64,000 nt of DNA from Pseudomonas tritici (GCF_014268275.3 NZ_CP077084.1:1550001-1614000), one strand, 5' to 3'. Positions 47,602 to 58,046 are shown, counted from the first letter of the stretch. Notes: generated by a model not told the origin, from the letters alone. Numbers and translations: made by a program.

Positions 47602-48252
47602 ATGGCCACATACGAAATCCTGATAGCCGATGACCACCCGCTGTTTCGCAGTGCGCTGCATCAAGCCGTGACCCTAGGCCTTGGCCCGGACGTGCGCCTG
47701 GTCGAGGTGGCCAGCATTGCCGAACTGGAAGCCCGCCTTGCCGAAAAGTCCGACTGGGACTTGGTGCTGCTCGACCTGAACATGCCCGGCGCCTATGGTT
47801 TTTCCGGGCTGGTGCTGTTGCGCGGGCAATACCCGCAGATCCCCGTGGTGATGGTTTCGGCCCAGGAAGACGCCGATGTGGTGGTGCGCTCCAAGGAGTT
47901 TGGCGCCAGCGGTTTCATCCCCAAGTCCAGTGCCATGGAAGATATCCAGAAAGCCGTGCGCACCGTGCTGGATGGCGATGTGTCCTGGCCGCCGCAAGCG
48001 TTTGAAGAAATTAACGTGTCCGACGAAGCCAAGGCCGCCCGCGATGGACTGGCCAGCCTGACGCCGCAGCAGTTTCGTGTGCTGACCATGGTTTGCGAAG
48101 GTTTGTTGAACAAGCAGATTGCCTACGAGCTGAGCGTATCGGAAGCGACCATCAAGGCCCATGTCACGGCGATCTTCCGCAAGCTGGGCGTGCGTACGCG
48201 CACCCAGGCGGCATTGCTCCTGCAACAACTTGAGTCAATTTCGCAGCATTAA
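47602..48252 (+). CDS. erdR: LuxR-type response regulator ErdR
   Basis: Regulator of 216 residues: receiver domain with ILIADDHPLFR and acceptor in VLLDLNMPGAYG, and a LuxR helix-turn-helix (LTPQQFRVLTMVCEGLLNKQIAYELSVSEATIKAHVTAIFRKL). Its position before dgkA equals PA3604 (erdR), which controls ethanol and acetate oxidation genes in P. aeruginosa. No kinase gene is adjacent. Confidence 0.88.
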   Translation: MATYEILIADDHPLFRSALHQAVTLGLGPDVRLVEVASIAELEARLAEKSDWDLVLLDLNMPGAYGFSGLVLLRGQYPQIPVVMVSAQEDADVVVRSKEFGASGFIPKSSAMEDIQKAVRTVLDGDVSWPPQAFEEINVSDEAKAARDGLASLTPQQFRVLTMVCEGLLNKQIAYELSVSEATIKAHVTAIFRKLGVRTRTQAALLLQQLESISQH

Positions 48253-48327
48253 GCGTTCAGCGGTTCACGCTTTTTTGACTTGGCGTGATCTAGTTTCCCC
48301 ACTTCTTTGGTTCAGTTGCCTACGTCT

Positions 48328-48690
48328 ATGTCGCCTTTCAAGGGTCAAACCGGTATCAAACGTATCTTTAACGCAGGTGGCTATTCCCTGGATGGCCTGC
48401 GCGCGGCTTTCACGGGCGAGGCAGCATTCCGCCAATTGGTGTTGCTGAACGTCATCCTGATCCCGCTGAGCTTTTTCCTGAATGTCAGCCGCGTCGAACG
48501 CGCGTTGTTGATCGCCGTGTGCCTGCTGGCCCTGATTGTCGAGCTGCTCAACTCGGCGGTTGAAGCCGCCATCGACCGCATCTCCCTGGACCGCCACCCG
48601 CTGTCGAAGAACGCCAAGGACATGGGCAGCGCTGCGCAGTTTGTCGCGCTGACCATGATCACGCTGGTGTGGGCTGTGATCCTGATCTAA
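48328..48690 (+). CDS. dgkA: Diacylglycerol kinase
   Basis: Inner-membrane enzyme of 120 residues that recycles diacylglycerol to phosphatidic acid. Three membrane segments, with the DgkA signature around VELLNSAVEAAIDRISLDRHPLSKNAKDMGSAA. ATG at 48328 chosen over the upstream TTG of the same frame. Follows erdR by 75 bases. Confidence 0.95.
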   Translation: MSPFKGQTGIKRIFNAGGYSLDGLRAAFTGEAAFRQLVLLNVILIPLSFFLNVSRVERALLIAVCLLALIVELLNSAVEAAIDRISLDRHPLSKNAKDMGSAAQFVALTMITLVWAVILI

Positions 48691-48693
48691 GGC

Positions 48694-49620
48694 TCAGGCA
48701 ATGCTCGGCAGCACGATCTCGTCGCTGCGCTGGACCCCAGCGGTAAAGGCGCGGCAAAGCTCCAGGAACTCGCGCATCGCTGAGGTCTGGTACTTCTGTT
48801 TATGCCAGATGAAGTAGAACTGCCGGGCCAGGTCCAGGTCCGGGGTTTCCACGGGTACTAAACTGCCACGGCGGAACGCGTCACGCAGCGCCAGCCGGGA
48901 AATACAGCCAATCCCCAACCCTGACTCCACAGCTCGTTTGATGGCCTCAGTGTGTTCCAGCTCCAGGCGGATATTCAGCGCGCTGCGGTGATGGCGCATG
49001 GCCTGGTCAAACGTCAAGCGCGTGCCCGAGCCTTGTTCGCGCAAAATCCAGGCTTCATGAGTCAACTCTGCCATGGTCGCCACGCCCCGCTTGGCCAAGT
49101 GATGCTGCGGCGCGCAAAACACCACCAGCTCATCTTCCACCCAGGTTTGCACCTCGATGTCCGGGTGGCTGCAGTCGCCTTCGATTAGACCCAAGTCAAT
49201 TTCGTAGTGCGCGACTTGGTGCACGATATGTGCAGTGTTCTGCACATGCAGCTTCACCTGGCTCTCGGGATGTTGCTGCATGAAGCTGCCGATCAGCAGT
49301 GTGGCCAGGTAATTTCCGATGGTCAGGGTGGCGCCGACCGCCAGGGAGCCAAAGCCGGACTTGCCGTTGAGCAGGTCCTCGATCTCCTTGGCCTGGTCCA
49401 AAAGCGCCACGGCCTGGGGCAACAGCTGATGACCGAGGGCGTTGAGGCTCAGGCGCTTGCCCGCGCGGTCGAATAATTGGCAGCTGGATTGACGCTCCAG
49501 CTCGGTGATCGAGGTGCTGGCGGCGGATTGAGATAAGGCCAGAAGGCCAGCAGCGCGTGAGACGCTTTCCTGCTGGGCGACGGCGACGAAGACTTGCAGT
49601 TGACGGAGAGTAAATCGCAT
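48694..49620 (-). CDS. finR: LysR-type regulator FinR
   Basis: LysR-family regulator of 308 residues: N-terminal HTH (AAGLLALSQSAASTSITELERQ) and a substrate-binding effector domain. It is divergent from fpr; in P. putida and P. aeruginosa, FinR activates fpr under superoxide and other redox stress. Name given by this arrangement. The ATG at 49620 gives MRFTLRQLQVFVAV, the normal LysR start. Confidence 0.85.
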   Translation of the reverse strand: MRFTLRQLQVFVAVAQQESVSRAAGLLALSQSAASTSITELERQSSCQLFDRAGKRLSLNALGHQLLPQAVALLDQAKEIEDLLNGKSGFGSLAVGATLTIGNYLATLLIGSFMQQHPESQVKLHVQNTAHIVHQVAHYEIDLGLIEGDCSHPDIEVQTWVEDELVVFCAPQHHLAKRGVATMAELTHEAWILREQGSGTRLTFDQAMRHHRSALNIRLELEHTEAIKRAVESGLGIGCISRLALRDAFRRGSLVPVETPDLDLARQFYFIWHKQKYQTSAMREFLELCRAFTAGVQRSDEIVLPSIA

Positions 49621-49745
49621 ATCGATATAACCGATAACCCTTATCTTAATAATCCAGTTAACAGATATTGTCGCCGCCATTAGAATGCTGTGCAATTGCG
49701 CATCTACACCTTTGGCGCAGACCCATTTCCAGGAGTTCCCCGTAC

Positions 49746-50525
49746 ATGAGCAACATGAACCACGAGCGTGTCCTCAGTGTTCATCACTGGAACGACACTC
49801 TGTTCAGCTTCAAGTGCACCCGTGATCCGGGCCTGCGCTTCGAGAACGGTCAGTTCGTGATGATCGGCCTGCAACAGCCCAACGGCCGCCCGCTCATGCG
49901 CGCTTACTCCATTGCCAGCCCGAACTGGGAAGAGCATCTGGAGTTCTTCAGTATCAAGGTGCCAGATGGCCCGCTGACTTCCCAATTGCAGCACTTGAAG
50001 GAAGGCGACGAGATCATCATCAGCAAAAAACCGACAGGCACCCTCGTGCTTGACGATTTGAAGCCGGGCAAACACCTGTACCTGCTCAGCACCGGTACCG
50101 GCCTTGCTCCGTTCATGAGTGTGATCCAGGACCCGGAAACCTACGAGCGCTTTGAAAAAGTGATCCTGTGCCACGGCGTGCGTTACGTCAACGAAGTCGC
50201 TTACCGCGAATTCATCACCGAGCACCTGCCGCAGAACGAATTCTTCGGCGAGGCCCTGCGTGACAAGTTGATCTACTACCCAACCGTTACCCGCGAGCCG
50301 TTCGAAAACGAAGGCCGCCTGACCGACCTGATGCGCAGCGGTAAGTTGTTCAGCGACATCGGTCTGCCACCGATCAACCCCGAGGACGACCGCGCCATGC
50401 TGTGCGGCAGCCCGAGCATGCTGGATGAAACCAGTGAAGTGTTGAACAGCTTCGGCCTGAAAGTGTCGCCACGCATGCGTGAGCCGGGTGATTACCTGAT
50501 CGAGCGAGCGTTCGTCGAGAAATAA
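49746..50525 (+). CDS. fpr: Ferredoxin-NADP reductase
   Basis: FAD enzyme of 259 residues, bacterial subclass I. FAD motif RAYSIASP near 50, NADP-binding STGTGLAPFMS near 113, and C-terminal end FVEK. It exchanges electrons between NADPH and ferredoxins or Bfd, so it may serve the Bfr-Bfd system at 20 kb. AGGAG 10 bases before the ATG. Confidence 0.95.
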   Translation: MSNMNHERVLSVHHWNDTLFSFKCTRDPGLRFENGQFVMIGLQQPNGRPLMRAYSIASPNWEEHLEFFSIKVPDGPLTSQLQHLKEGDEIIISKKPTGTLVLDDLKPGKHLYLLSTGTGLAPFMSVIQDPETYERFEKVILCHGVRYVNEVAYREFITEHLPQNEFFGEALRDKLIYYPTVTREPFENEGRLTDLMRSGKLFSDIGLPPINPEDDRAMLCGSPSMLDETSEVLNSFGLKVSPRMREPGDYLIERAFVEK

Positions 50526-50540
50526 ACACAGATCAAAAAA

Positions 50541-50660
50541 TGTGGGAGCTGGTTTCTGTGGGAGCTGGCTTGCCTGCGATAGCATCACCTCGGTTCAAAT
50601 GAATGACCGAGGCGTCTGCATCGCAGGCAAGCCAGCTCCCACAGAAGCAGCTCCCACAGT
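50541..50660. repeat. REP cluster with doubled arms
   Basis: GTGGGAGCTGG occurs twice in tandem at 50541 and 50558, and its complement twice at 50629 and 50647, so two nested REP hairpins share one centre between fpr and trmO. Confidence 0.88.
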
Positions 50661-50672
50661 TGTTTTCGGCGT

Positions 50673-51368
50673 TTAGCTGGCTGGAAGCACTTCCAACACA
50701 CAAATCAGCCCAGCCTCGGGATAGTGCCAACGCACATCCACGTCCCAGAACTGCGCGCCATACTCTCGCTCCGGCCCCGGCGTTTGATACGCCGGCCGTG
50801 GGTCCTGCGCCAGGCACTGCTCAATCAACGCCACCAACGGCTCATCCAAGCGCTGAGCATGGCTTTGCGCCTGATGCAGCGCAGTCTTCAGCCATTGCAC
50901 GGGAATCAGCTGCGGCGCAGCGCTGGCGATCCCGTTGGTGGCCGTGTCGACAATGTCGGCATACGGCACATATGGCTTGATATCCAGCACCGGCGTGCCG
51001 TCGAGCAGGTCTATCCCGGAAATCCACAACCGTCCTGGCTCGACCTTGTCCAGTTTCACCACCGACTGGCCAATACCATTGGGGCGATGGGTCGCGCGGG
51101 TAGCAAACACGCCCATGGAGGTGTTGCCACCCAAGCGCGGCGGGCGCACTTTCAGGCGTGGCTTGTCTTCCAGGGCCTGGTGGAACAGAAACAGCAGCCA
51201 CACATGACTGACCTGCTCCAGGCCCTGCACCGCCTCACCCCCGTCGAACGGCGCCACCAATTCCAGCACGCCCCGAGCGGCGGGTGCCAGCTGCGGTTGG
51301 CGCGGGATCGCGAACTTCTCCTTGAAGCAGGAGCGCACGAAACCGACGGGCGAGACATGGTAATTCAT
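50673..51368 (-). CDS. trmO: tRNA m6t6A37 methyltransferase TrmO
   Basis: Protein of 231 residues, TsaA/TrmO beta-barrel (MNYHVSPVGFVRSCFKEKFAIPRQ, ATRATHRPNGIGQSVVKL, LDGTPVLDIKPYVPYAD). It methylates N6 of threonylcarbamoyl-adenosine 37 in some tRNAs, using S-adenosylmethionine. Follows the DUF1456 gene by 3 bases, probable operon. Confidence 0.92.
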   Translation of the reverse strand: MNYHVSPVGFVRSCFKEKFAIPRQPQLAPAARGVLELVAPFDGGEAVQGLEQVSHVWLLFLFHQALEDKPRLKVRPPRLGGNTSMGVFATRATHRPNGIGQSVVKLDKVEPGRLWISGIDLLDGTPVLDIKPYVPYADIVDTATNGIASAAPQLIPVQWLKTALHQAQSHAQRLDEPLVALIEQCLAQDPRPAYQTPGPEREYGAQFWDVDVRWHYPEAGLICVLEVLPAS

Positions 51369-51371
51369 GGC

Positions 51372-51833
51372 TTACGCACGAACCCGCAGCGTCAGGCCCT
51401 TGAGGAAGTTGCGCAGCAACTGGTCACCGCAGGTCCGGTAGTTGGTGTGGCCGAACTTGCGGAACAGCGCGCTCAACTCAGGCTTGGACACCGGGAACTC
51501 GGCCGCCTTGAGGATGGCGTGCATGTCGTCTTCCTTCAGTTCAAAGGCCACGCGCAGCTTCTTGAGGATGATGTTGTTGGTGATCGGGGTTTCGATCGGC
51601 TGCGGCGGACGGCTTTCGTCTTTGCCGCGCTTGAAGATCACCAGGCCATCAAGGAAGTGCGCCATGACTTCATCCGGGCAGAACACGAAGCCTTCTTCCT
51701 CATCTTTCTTGAGGTAGGTCAGCAGGTCTTCCTTGGTTACGTCCATGCCGCCGAGCTTGGTGATCTCGACCATTTTGTTGTCGCTGATGTCGAGCATGTA
51801 GCGCACGCTGCGCAGTACGTCATTGTGAATCAT
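51372..51833 (-). CDS. DUF1456 family protein (YehS-like)
   Basis: Cytoplasmic protein of 153 residues made of two related halves, each beginning IxNDVLRSVRYMLD-like / ITNNIILKKLRVAFEL and containing a D(V/M)-K(E/A)-Dx(L/M) block, as expected for duplicated DUF1456. Function unknown. The ATG at 51833 is chosen over a TTG three codons upstream. Confidence 0.85.
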   Translation of the reverse strand: MIHNDVLRSVRYMLDISDNKMVEITKLGGMDVTKEDLLTYLKKDEEEGFVFCPDEVMAHFLDGLVIFKRGKDESRPPQPIETPITNNIILKKLRVAFELKEDDMHAILKAAEFPVSKPELSALFRKFGHTNYRTCGDQLLRNFLKGLTLRVRA

Positions 51834-51901
51834 GGTGGGCAATCCTGGTTTTCAACGGTGGACACCGCCCAGGCAGGCGGTGTCGATAATAGGGGAGCGG
51901 C

Positions 51902-52612
51902 TTAGAACTTCTCTTTGCCGGACAGGTAACGCCATTGGCCAACCGGCACTTTGCCGATGGACACGCCGCCGATGCGGATACGACGAATGGCGATGACCTT
52001 GAGGCCAACCGCTTCGCAAAACAGTGCAATCACGCCCGGCTGCGGGTTTTTCATTGCAAAACGCAGGCGGTTTTCGTTCTGCCAGCTGGCTTTGACGGCC
52101 GGCAGCTCCTTGCCTTTGTAGGTCAGGCCGTGGTTCAGGCGGTTGAGGCCGTGGGCAACCATGTCACCCTCGACTTCCACCACGTATTCCTGCTCGATCT
52201 TGGCGGCATCGGCGGTCAGCTTGCGCAGGATCTTCCAATCCTGCGTGAACACCAGAAGGCCGCTGGCCTTGGCTTGCAGGTCGGCGCTGGCGGTCAGGCG
52301 CAGGAAGTGGCCCTTGAGCGGGCGCTTGCTGAAGCGATGTTCTTCCGAGAGTGTTTCGGCGCTGATCGACGCCATGGCCGTTTCGGCATCCACGCCGACA
52401 GGGGCGTGCAGCAGGATGGTCACCGGCTCGGGCACCGTGGCCTTGGCCTCGGGGTCGAGTTCGACCTTCTGGGTGGTGACCTTGAACTGCGGCTCGTCGA
52501 TCACTTCACCGTCCACCGAGACCCAGCCGCCTTCAATGAACAGCTCAGCCTCCCGACGGGAGCAACCGACCAGTTCGATAAGGCGTTTGGAGAGGCGTAT
52601 GGGGTCAGTCAT
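51902..52612 (-). CDS. RsuA/RluF-type pseudouridine synthase-like protein, atypical active site
   Basis: Protein of 236 residues: N-terminal S4 RNA-binding domain (IRLSKRLIELVGCSRREAELFIEGGWVSVDG), then a pseudouridine synthase domain. At the active site the family has GRLD-x4-GLLLLT with the catalytic Asp; here the aligned block is ADLQ-x4-GLLVFT, so Gln stands at the Asp position (checked in the DNA near 52275). It may be inactive, use a neighbouring Asp, or bind RNA only. Annotated in relatives as rRNA pseudouridine synthase. Confidence 0.8.
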   Translation of the reverse strand: MTDPIRLSKRLIELVGCSRREAELFIEGGWVSVDGEVIDEPQFKVTTQKVELDPEAKATVPEPVTILLHAPVGVDAETAMASISAETLSEEHRFSKRPLKGHFLRLTASADLQAKASGLLVFTQDWKILRKLTADAAKIEQEYVVEVEGDMVAHGLNRLNHGLTYKGKELPAVKASWQNENRLRFAMKNPQPGVIALFCEAVGLKVIAIRRIRIGGVSIGKVPVGQWRYLSGKEKF

Positions 52613-52683
52613 GACAAGGGCCGTAACAAAAGGGGGCGGCTATTGTACCTGCCTGGAGCCGGTTAATCCCGGCCCCATTTCAT

Positions 52684-53157
52684 TTAACCCTGGCGGGACT
52701 GCTGTTGCGCCTGGCGTAAACGCAGACGCAGCAACGGATAAGGCTGGCCCAGGCCATCATGTTCCGTGCGTCCGATCACCTCGAAGCCTTGCTTGAGGTA
52801 AAAGCCCAGGGCCTGGGGGTTCTGTTCGTTCACCTCGAGTTCGTCGGCGTTCATGCGTTCAATGGCATAGCGCAGCAATTGCCGGCCAAGGCCCTGGCCC
52901 CGGTGCTGCGGGTCGATAAACAGCATTTCGACCTTGCCCGCGGCCACGCCAGCGAACCCGGTGATGCATTGATGCGAGTCCTTGGTGCAGATCAGCATCA
53001 CTGTGTCCAAATAGTGCGTCAGCACCAGATGCCTCAGTCGCTCGATGTAGCTCTCCGGCAAAAAATCGTGGGTGGCCCGCACTGAGGACTCCCAGATTTC
53101 AGTCAGTTTTTGATAATCGCTGGTTTTGGGGGTATGGATAACCGAATGCTGACGCAT
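52684..53157 (-). CDS. GNAT family acetyltransferase
   Basis: N-acetyltransferase of 157 residues, YjaB-like. Motif A is clear (VEMLFIDPQHRGQGLGRQLLRYAI), as is the C-terminal ALGFYLKQGFEVIGRTEHDGLGQPYPLLRL. Uses acetyl-CoA; substrate unknown. Located between rimO and the pseudouridine synthase-like gene, on its own transcription unit. Confidence 0.88.
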   Translation of the reverse strand: MRQHSVIHTPKTSDYQKLTEIWESSVRATHDFLPESYIERLRHLVLTHYLDTVMLICTKDSHQCITGFAGVAAGKVEMLFIDPQHRGQGLGRQLLRYAIERMNADELEVNEQNPQALGFYLKQGFEVIGRTEHDGLGQPYPLLRLRLRQAQQQSRQG

Positions 53158-53203
53158 GCCGCTGCTTCCTGCCAGTGAGGGGCGATGGGCAAACGATAGA
53201 CCT

Positions 53204-53240
53204 AAAAAAGCCCCACATCTTGATCAGATGCAGGGCTTTT
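53204..53240 (-). terminator. Terminator of rimO
   Basis: AAAGCCC-CACATCT / AGATGCAGGGCTTT with loop TGATC and A6 on the plus strand, just after the rimO stop. Confidence 0.85.
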
Positions 53241-53254
53241 GATTTTGTCGCCGA

Positions 53255-54595
53255 TCAGTCGCGCTTTTCAGCCCACAAATCGTACTCGTCGGCGTCCGTC
53301 ACGGTGCACCAGACCTTGTCACCCGGCTTCAAGCCGCTGGCATCGTCGATAAACACGTTACCGTCGATTTCCGGTGCATCGAAGAAGCAGCGGCCAACCG
53401 CGCCTTGCTCGTCGACTTCGTCGATCAGCACTTCGATTTCCTTGCCGATGCGCAGTTGCAGGCGCGCCGAGCTGATAGCCTGCTGGTGCGCCATGAAACG
53501 CTCCCAACGGTCCTGCTTGACGTCGTCCGGCACTACGGCCAGGTCCAGCAGGTTGGCCGGGGCGCCTTCAACCGGTGAGTACTGGAAGCAGCCGACGCGA
53601 TCCAGTTGGGCTTCTGTCAGCCAGTCCAGCAGGTACTGGAAGTCTTCTTCGGTTTCGCCGGGGAAGCCGACGATGAAGGTCGAACGGATGATCAGCTCCG
53701 GGCAGATCTCGCGCCAGTTCTTGATGCGCGCCAGGGTCTTGTCTTCGAATGCCGGGCGTTTCATGGCCTTGAGCACTTTCGGGCTGGCGTGCTGGAACGG
53801 GATGTCCAGGTACGGCAGGATCTTGCCGGCGGCCATCAGCGGGATCAGCTCGTCCACGTGCGGGTACGGGTAAACGTAGTGTAGGCGCACCCACACACCC
53901 AGGCTGCTCAAGGCTTCGCAGAGTTCGGTCATGCGGGTTTTCACCGGCGCGCCGTTCCAGAAGCCGGTGCGGTATTTCACGTCGACGCCGTAGGCGCTGG
54001 TGTCCTGGGAGATCACCAGCAGCTCTTTCACGCCGGATTTGACCAGGCGCTGGGCCTCGTCCAGTACGTCACCCACCGGGCGGCTGACCAGCTTGCCGCG
54101 CATCGACGGGATGATGCAGAAGCTGCAGCTGTGGTTGCAGCCTTCGGAGATCTTCAGGTACGCGTAGTGGCGCGGGGTCAGCTTGATGCCTTGCGGCGGC
54201 ACCAGGTCAATCAGCGGGTTGTGGTCCTGGCGTGGCGGCACCACCTGGTGCACGGCGTTGACCACCTGCTCGTACTGCTGCGGGCCGGTCACCGCGAGCA
54301 CGCTTGGGTGCACATTGCGGATATTGCCTTCTTCCACACCCATGCAGCCGGTCACGATGACCTTGCCGTTTTCCTTGATCGCTTCGCCGATCACTTCCAG
54401 CGACTCTGCCTTGGCCGAGTCAATGAAGCCGCAGGTGTTGACCACCACCACGTCAGCGTCCTGGTAGGTGGACACAACGTCATAGCCTTCCATGCGCAGT
54501 TGCGTGAGGATGCGCTCGGAGTCAACCAGAGCCTTCGGGCAACCCAGGGAAACAAAGCCAACCTTGGGGTTGGCTTTTGCGATGGTGGTGGACAT
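53255..54595 (-). CDS. rimO: Ribosomal protein S12 methylthiotransferase RimO
   Basis: Radical SAM enzyme of 446 residues that adds a methylthio group to the conserved Asp of S12. N-terminal MTTase domain with cysteines in [12 protein letters not shown] and [10 protein letters not shown], the radical SAM cluster [16 protein letters not shown], and a C-terminal TRAM domain. The ATG at 54595 gives [18 protein letters not shown]; the upstream frame adds a basic stretch without similarity. Confidence 0.95.
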   Translation of the reverse strand: MSTTIAKANPKVGFVSLGCPKALVDSERILTQLRMEGYDVVSTYQDADVVVVNTCGFIDSAKAESLEVIGEAIKENGKVIVTGCMGVEEGNIRNVHPSVLAVTGPQQYEQVVNAVHQVVPPRQDHNPLIDLVPPQGIKLTPRHYAYLKISEGCNHSCSFCIIPSMRGKLVSRPVGDVLDEAQRLVKSGVKELLVISQDTSAYGVDVKYRTGFWNGAPVKTRMTELCEALSSLGVWVRLHYVYPYPHVDELIPLMAAGKILPYLDIPFQHASPKVLKAMKRPAFEDKTLARIKNWREICPELIIRSTFIVGFPGETEEDFQYLLDWLTEAQLDRVGCFQYSPVEGAPANLLDLAVVPDDVKQDRWERFMAHQQAISSARLQLRIGKEIEVLIDEVDEQGAVGRCFFDAPEIDGNVFIDDASGLKPGDKVWCTVTDADEYDLWAEKRD

Positions 54596-54886
54596 GTCTA
54601 ACCTCGGTATTGAATGACGCTGCCGATCGTGCACGACGAGACAACGGATGGGCACTTGAAGTGTGCCTCTGATCAAAAAGTGCGCAATTCTAGCGACGGG
54701 CAGCGCACTTGACCAGCTTTATGCAGCGAAAAGCGACGAGTGCTGCGCTATGCTTCGCGCCGTTGCGCGTAGGTAAAATCCTAAGGTCAATAAAACGTCT
54801 GTTACGAGAAGTAAAACAGCGCATGCTAGGGTCAGCTTAGAGGCGTTGTTTATAAAGACCGCAGGTCATAAGGGCAGGAGTGGTTG

Positions 54887-56788
54887 ATGGGTCAGGCAAG
54901 TAGTCCGGCGGCAGGCGCCGAGCATTCCACCGCAAAGCCGATTGGCATGCTGGTGGCAGCGGTCGGGGTGGTTTACGGCGATATCGGGACCAGCCCGCTC
55001 TACACCCTTAAAGAGGTGTTCAACGGCGGCTATGGGGTTCAGGTCAACCATGACGGTGTGCTGGGGATCCTGGCGCTGATCTTCTGGTCGCTGATTTGGG
55101 TCGTCTCGATCAAATACATGCTGTTTGTGCTGCGCGCCGACAACCAGGGCGAGGGCGGCATCATGGCTCTGACTGCACTGGCGCGACGGGCGGCGGGGGA
55201 GCGCAAGAAGCTGCGCAGCTTCCTGGTGGTGTGTGGCCTGTGCGGCGCGGCGCTGTTCTACGGCGACAGCATGATCACCCCGGCGATTTCCGTGTTATCG
55301 GCGGTTGAAGGCCTGGAGCTGGCGTTCGACGGCTTGGAAAAATGGGTCGTGCCCATCGCCCTTGTTGTGCTGGTGGCCTTGTTCCTGATCCAAAAGCACG
55401 GCACTGACCACATCGGCAAGCTGTTCGGACCTGTGATGGTGACCTGGTTCCTGGTCCTGGGCGGTCTCGGTGTGTATGGCATCACCCTGCATCCTGAGGT
55501 ACTCAGTGCCATGAACCCGATGTGGGCGGTGCGCTTCTTCGAGGCTCACCCGGGCATTGGCGTGGCTATCCTTGGCGCGGTGGTGCTGGCACTGACCGGC
55601 GCCGAAGCACTGTACGCCGACATGGGCCACTTCGGCCGCAAACCCATTGCCCGCGCCTGGTTCATCCTGGTGCTGCCGGCGCTGGTACTCAATTATTTCG
55701 GCCAAGGCGCGATGCTGCTGGGTGACCCGGAAGCCGCGCGCAACCCGTTCTACCTGCTGGCACCCAGCTGGGCGTTGATCCCGCTGGTGGTGTTGTCCAC
55801 CCTGGCCACGGTGATTGCGTCCCAGGCGGTGATTTCCGGTGCGTTCTCGTTGACGCGCCAGGCGATCCAACTGGGCTACATCCCGCGCATGCATATCCAG
55901 CACACCTCCAGTGCCGAGCAGGGCCAGATCTACATCGGCGCGGTGAACTGGTCGCTAATGGTGGGCGTGATCCTGCTGGTGCTGGGGTTCGAATCCTCCA
56001 ACGCATTGGCGTCGGCCTACGGCGTGGCGGTAACCGGCACCATGCTGATGACGACCATCCTGGTGTCGGCGGTGATGTTGTTGCTGTGGAAATGGCCGCC
56101 GATCCTGGCAGTACCGGTCTTGGTCTGCTGCCTGCTGGTGGACGGGCTCTACTTCGCCGCCAACGTGCCGAAGATCATCCAGGGCGGCGCCTTCCCGGTT
56201 TTGGCGGGGATCGTGTTGTTCGTGCTGATGACCACCTGGAAGCGCGGCAAACAATTGCTGGTGGAGCGTCTCGACGAAGGCGGCCTGCCGCTGCCGATCT
56301 TTATCAGCAGTATCCGCGTGCAGCCACCCCATCGGGTCCAGGGCACCGCCGTGTTCCTCACCGCGCGCCCGGACGCTGTGCCCCACGCGCTGTTGCACAA
56401 CCTGCTGCATAACCAGGTGTTGCATGAGCAAGTGGTGTTGCTGACGGTGGTCTATGAGGACATTCCTCGCGTACCGGCGGCACGGCGCTTCGAAGTGGAT
56501 GCCTACGGCGAAGGCTTCTTCCGGGTGATCCTGCACTTTGGTTTTACCGACGAGCCGGACGTGCCTGAAGCGCTGAAGTTGTGTCACTTGGATGACCTGG
56601 ACTTCAGCCCGATGCGCACCACGTACTTCCTCAGCCGCGAGACGGTGATCGCCTCTCGCATCAAGGGCATGGCGCGCTGGCGCGAGGCGTTGTTCGCGTT
56701 CATGTTGAAGAATGCCAACGGCAACCTGCGCTTCTTCAAACTCCCGGTAAACCGGGTGATCGAGCTGGGTACCCAGGTCGAAATGTAA
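54887..56788 (+). CDS. kup: Potassium uptake protein Kup
   Basis: Inner-membrane potassium/proton symporter of 633 residues, 12 membrane segments in the first 430 residues ([48 protein letters not shown]), then a cytoplasmic C-terminal domain. The ATG at 54887 has AGGAG 8 bases upstream; a TTG directly before it is less likely. The 54600-54880 gap before it holds only promoter-type sequence. Confidence 0.95.
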   Translation: MGQASSPAAGAEHSTAKPIGMLVAAVGVVYGDIGTSPLYTLKEVFNGGYGVQVNHDGVLGILALIFWSLIWVVSIKYMLFVLRADNQGEGGIMALTALARRAAGERKKLRSFLVVCGLCGAALFYGDSMITPAISVLSAVEGLELAFDGLEKWVVPIALVVLVALFLIQKHGTDHIGKLFGPVMVTWFLVLGGLGVYGITLHPEVLSAMNPMWAVRFFEAHPGIGVAILGAVVLALTGAEALYADMGHFGRKPIARAWFILVLPALVLNYFGQGAMLLGDPEAARNPFYLLAPSWALIPLVVLSTLATVIASQAVISGAFSLTRQAIQLGYIPRMHIQHTSSAEQGQIYIGAVNWSLMVGVILLVLGFESSNALASAYGVAVTGTMLMTTILVSAVMLLLWKWPPILAVPVLVCCLLVDGLYFAANVPKIIQGGAFPVLAGIVLFVLMTTWKRGKQLLVERLDEGGLPLPIFISSIRVQPPHRVQGTAVFLTARPDAVPHALLHNLLHNQVLHEQVVLLTVVYEDIPRVPAARRFEVDAYGEGFFRVILHFGFTDEPDVPEALKLCHLDDLDFSPMRTTYFLSRETVIASRIKGMARWREALFAFMLKNANGNLRFFKLPVNRVIELGTQVEM

Positions 56789-56914
56789 GCTTTTGCAACA
56801 CGGGAGCCGGCAATCGGCTCCCGCTTCTCTTTCTGAACCCTGTGCATTCCACCGTTGTCGACTAGGCTCTAAGCACTGTTGAACAGTGCCCATAGAACCC
56901 AGAAGAGGTGCGCC

Positions 56915-58021
56915 ATGAGTCAGCTGCTCGAACCCTATACCCTGCGCCAATTGACCCTGCTCAATCGCATCGCGGTCTCGCCGATGTGCCAGTATTCGGC
57001 GGTCGACGGCCTGGCCAATGATTGGCACTTGGTACACCTTGGCAGCCGTGCGGTCGGCGGTGCGGGGCTGATTTTTACCGAAGCCACCGCTGTCACCGCT
57101 GATGGCCGCATCACCGCTCAGGACCTGGGCTTGTGGAACGACGCACAGATCGAACCGTTGCGACGCATCACGCGCTTTATTGCGGCACAGGGCGCTGTGG
57201 CCGGCATTCAATTGGCTCACGCCGGGCGCAAGGCCAGCACCCATCGGCCATGGATCGGCAAGCACGGCAGTGTCCAGGCGGAGGAGGGCGGCTGGGTGCC
57301 GGTAGGGCCCTCGCCGATTGCCTTCGATCCTCAGCACACTCAACCCAAGCAGTTGGATGAGGGGCAGATCCACCAAGTGATCGCCGATTTTGTCGCCGCC
57401 GCCAAGCGTGCGTTGACCGCGGGTTTTGAAGTGGTGGAAATCCACGCAGCGCATGGTTACCTGTTGCATCAATTCCTGTCGCCGATCAGCAATCAGCGTC
57501 AGGACAGGTACGGCGGCTCGTTTGAAAACCGTATCCGCCTGGTGCTGCAGGTCACAGAGGCCGTGCGTGAAGCCTGGCCCCAGGAGCTGCCGTTGTTTGT
57601 GCGGGTGTCGGCCACCGACTGGGTGGAAGATGGCTGGAACCCTGACGAAACCGTGGAACTGGCGCGACGCCTGAAAGACCTTGGCGTGGACCTGATTGAC
57701 GTATCGTCCGGTGGCACGGCCGCTAACGCCGAGATCCCTACCGGCCCGGGCTACCAGACCCGTTTCGCCGAGCGGGTGCGCAAAGAGTCGGGCATGGCTA
57801 CCGGCACCGTTGGCATGATCACCGAGCCGGCCCAGGCCGAGCACATCCTGCGCACCTGCCAGGCCGACATCATCTTCCTGGCGCGTGAACTGCTGCGTGA
57901 CCCTTACTGGCCGCTGCATGCCGACGACGACCTGGGCGGGCGCAAGGCGATCTGGCCGGCGCAGTATCAAAGGGCGACCCATCGCGACCAGCCGATTCAT
58001 GAGTCTGATCTGCGCGATTAA
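56915..58021 (+). CDS. NADH:flavin oxidoreductase, Old Yellow Enzyme family
   Basis: FMN-dependent ene-reductase of 368 residues, similar in layout to XenA/YqjM. Active-site blocks: SPMCQYSAVDGLANDWHLVH near 19, AHAGRKAST with the substrate-binding His pair region near 100, and FEVVEIHAAHGYLLHQFLSPISNQR. Reduces activated C=C bonds; natural substrate unknown. AAGAGG lies 8 bases before ATG. Confidence 0.9.
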   Translation: MSQLLEPYTLRQLTLLNRIAVSPMCQYSAVDGLANDWHLVHLGSRAVGGAGLIFTEATAVTADGRITAQDLGLWNDAQIEPLRRITRFIAAQGAVAGIQLAHAGRKASTHRPWIGKHGSVQAEEGGWVPVGPSPIAFDPQHTQPKQLDEGQIHQVIADFVAAAKRALTAGFEVVEIHAAHGYLLHQFLSPISNQRQDRYGGSFENRIRLVLQVTEAVREAWPQELPLFVRVSATDWVEDGWNPDETVELARRLKDLGVDLIDVSSGGTAANAEIPTGPGYQTRFAERVRKESGMATGTVGMITEPAQAEHILRTCQADIIFLARELLRDPYWPLHADDDLGGRKAIWPAQYQRATHRDQPIHESDLRD

Positions 58022-58046
58022 TCCGCTGTTGGACTCGCTGACTGAA

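Noticed and set aside
55955..58000. Minus-strand frame of 681 codons opposite kup and the OYE-family gene
   Set aside because: Spans two real genes and their terminator on the other strand; His/Gln/Arg-rich without domains.
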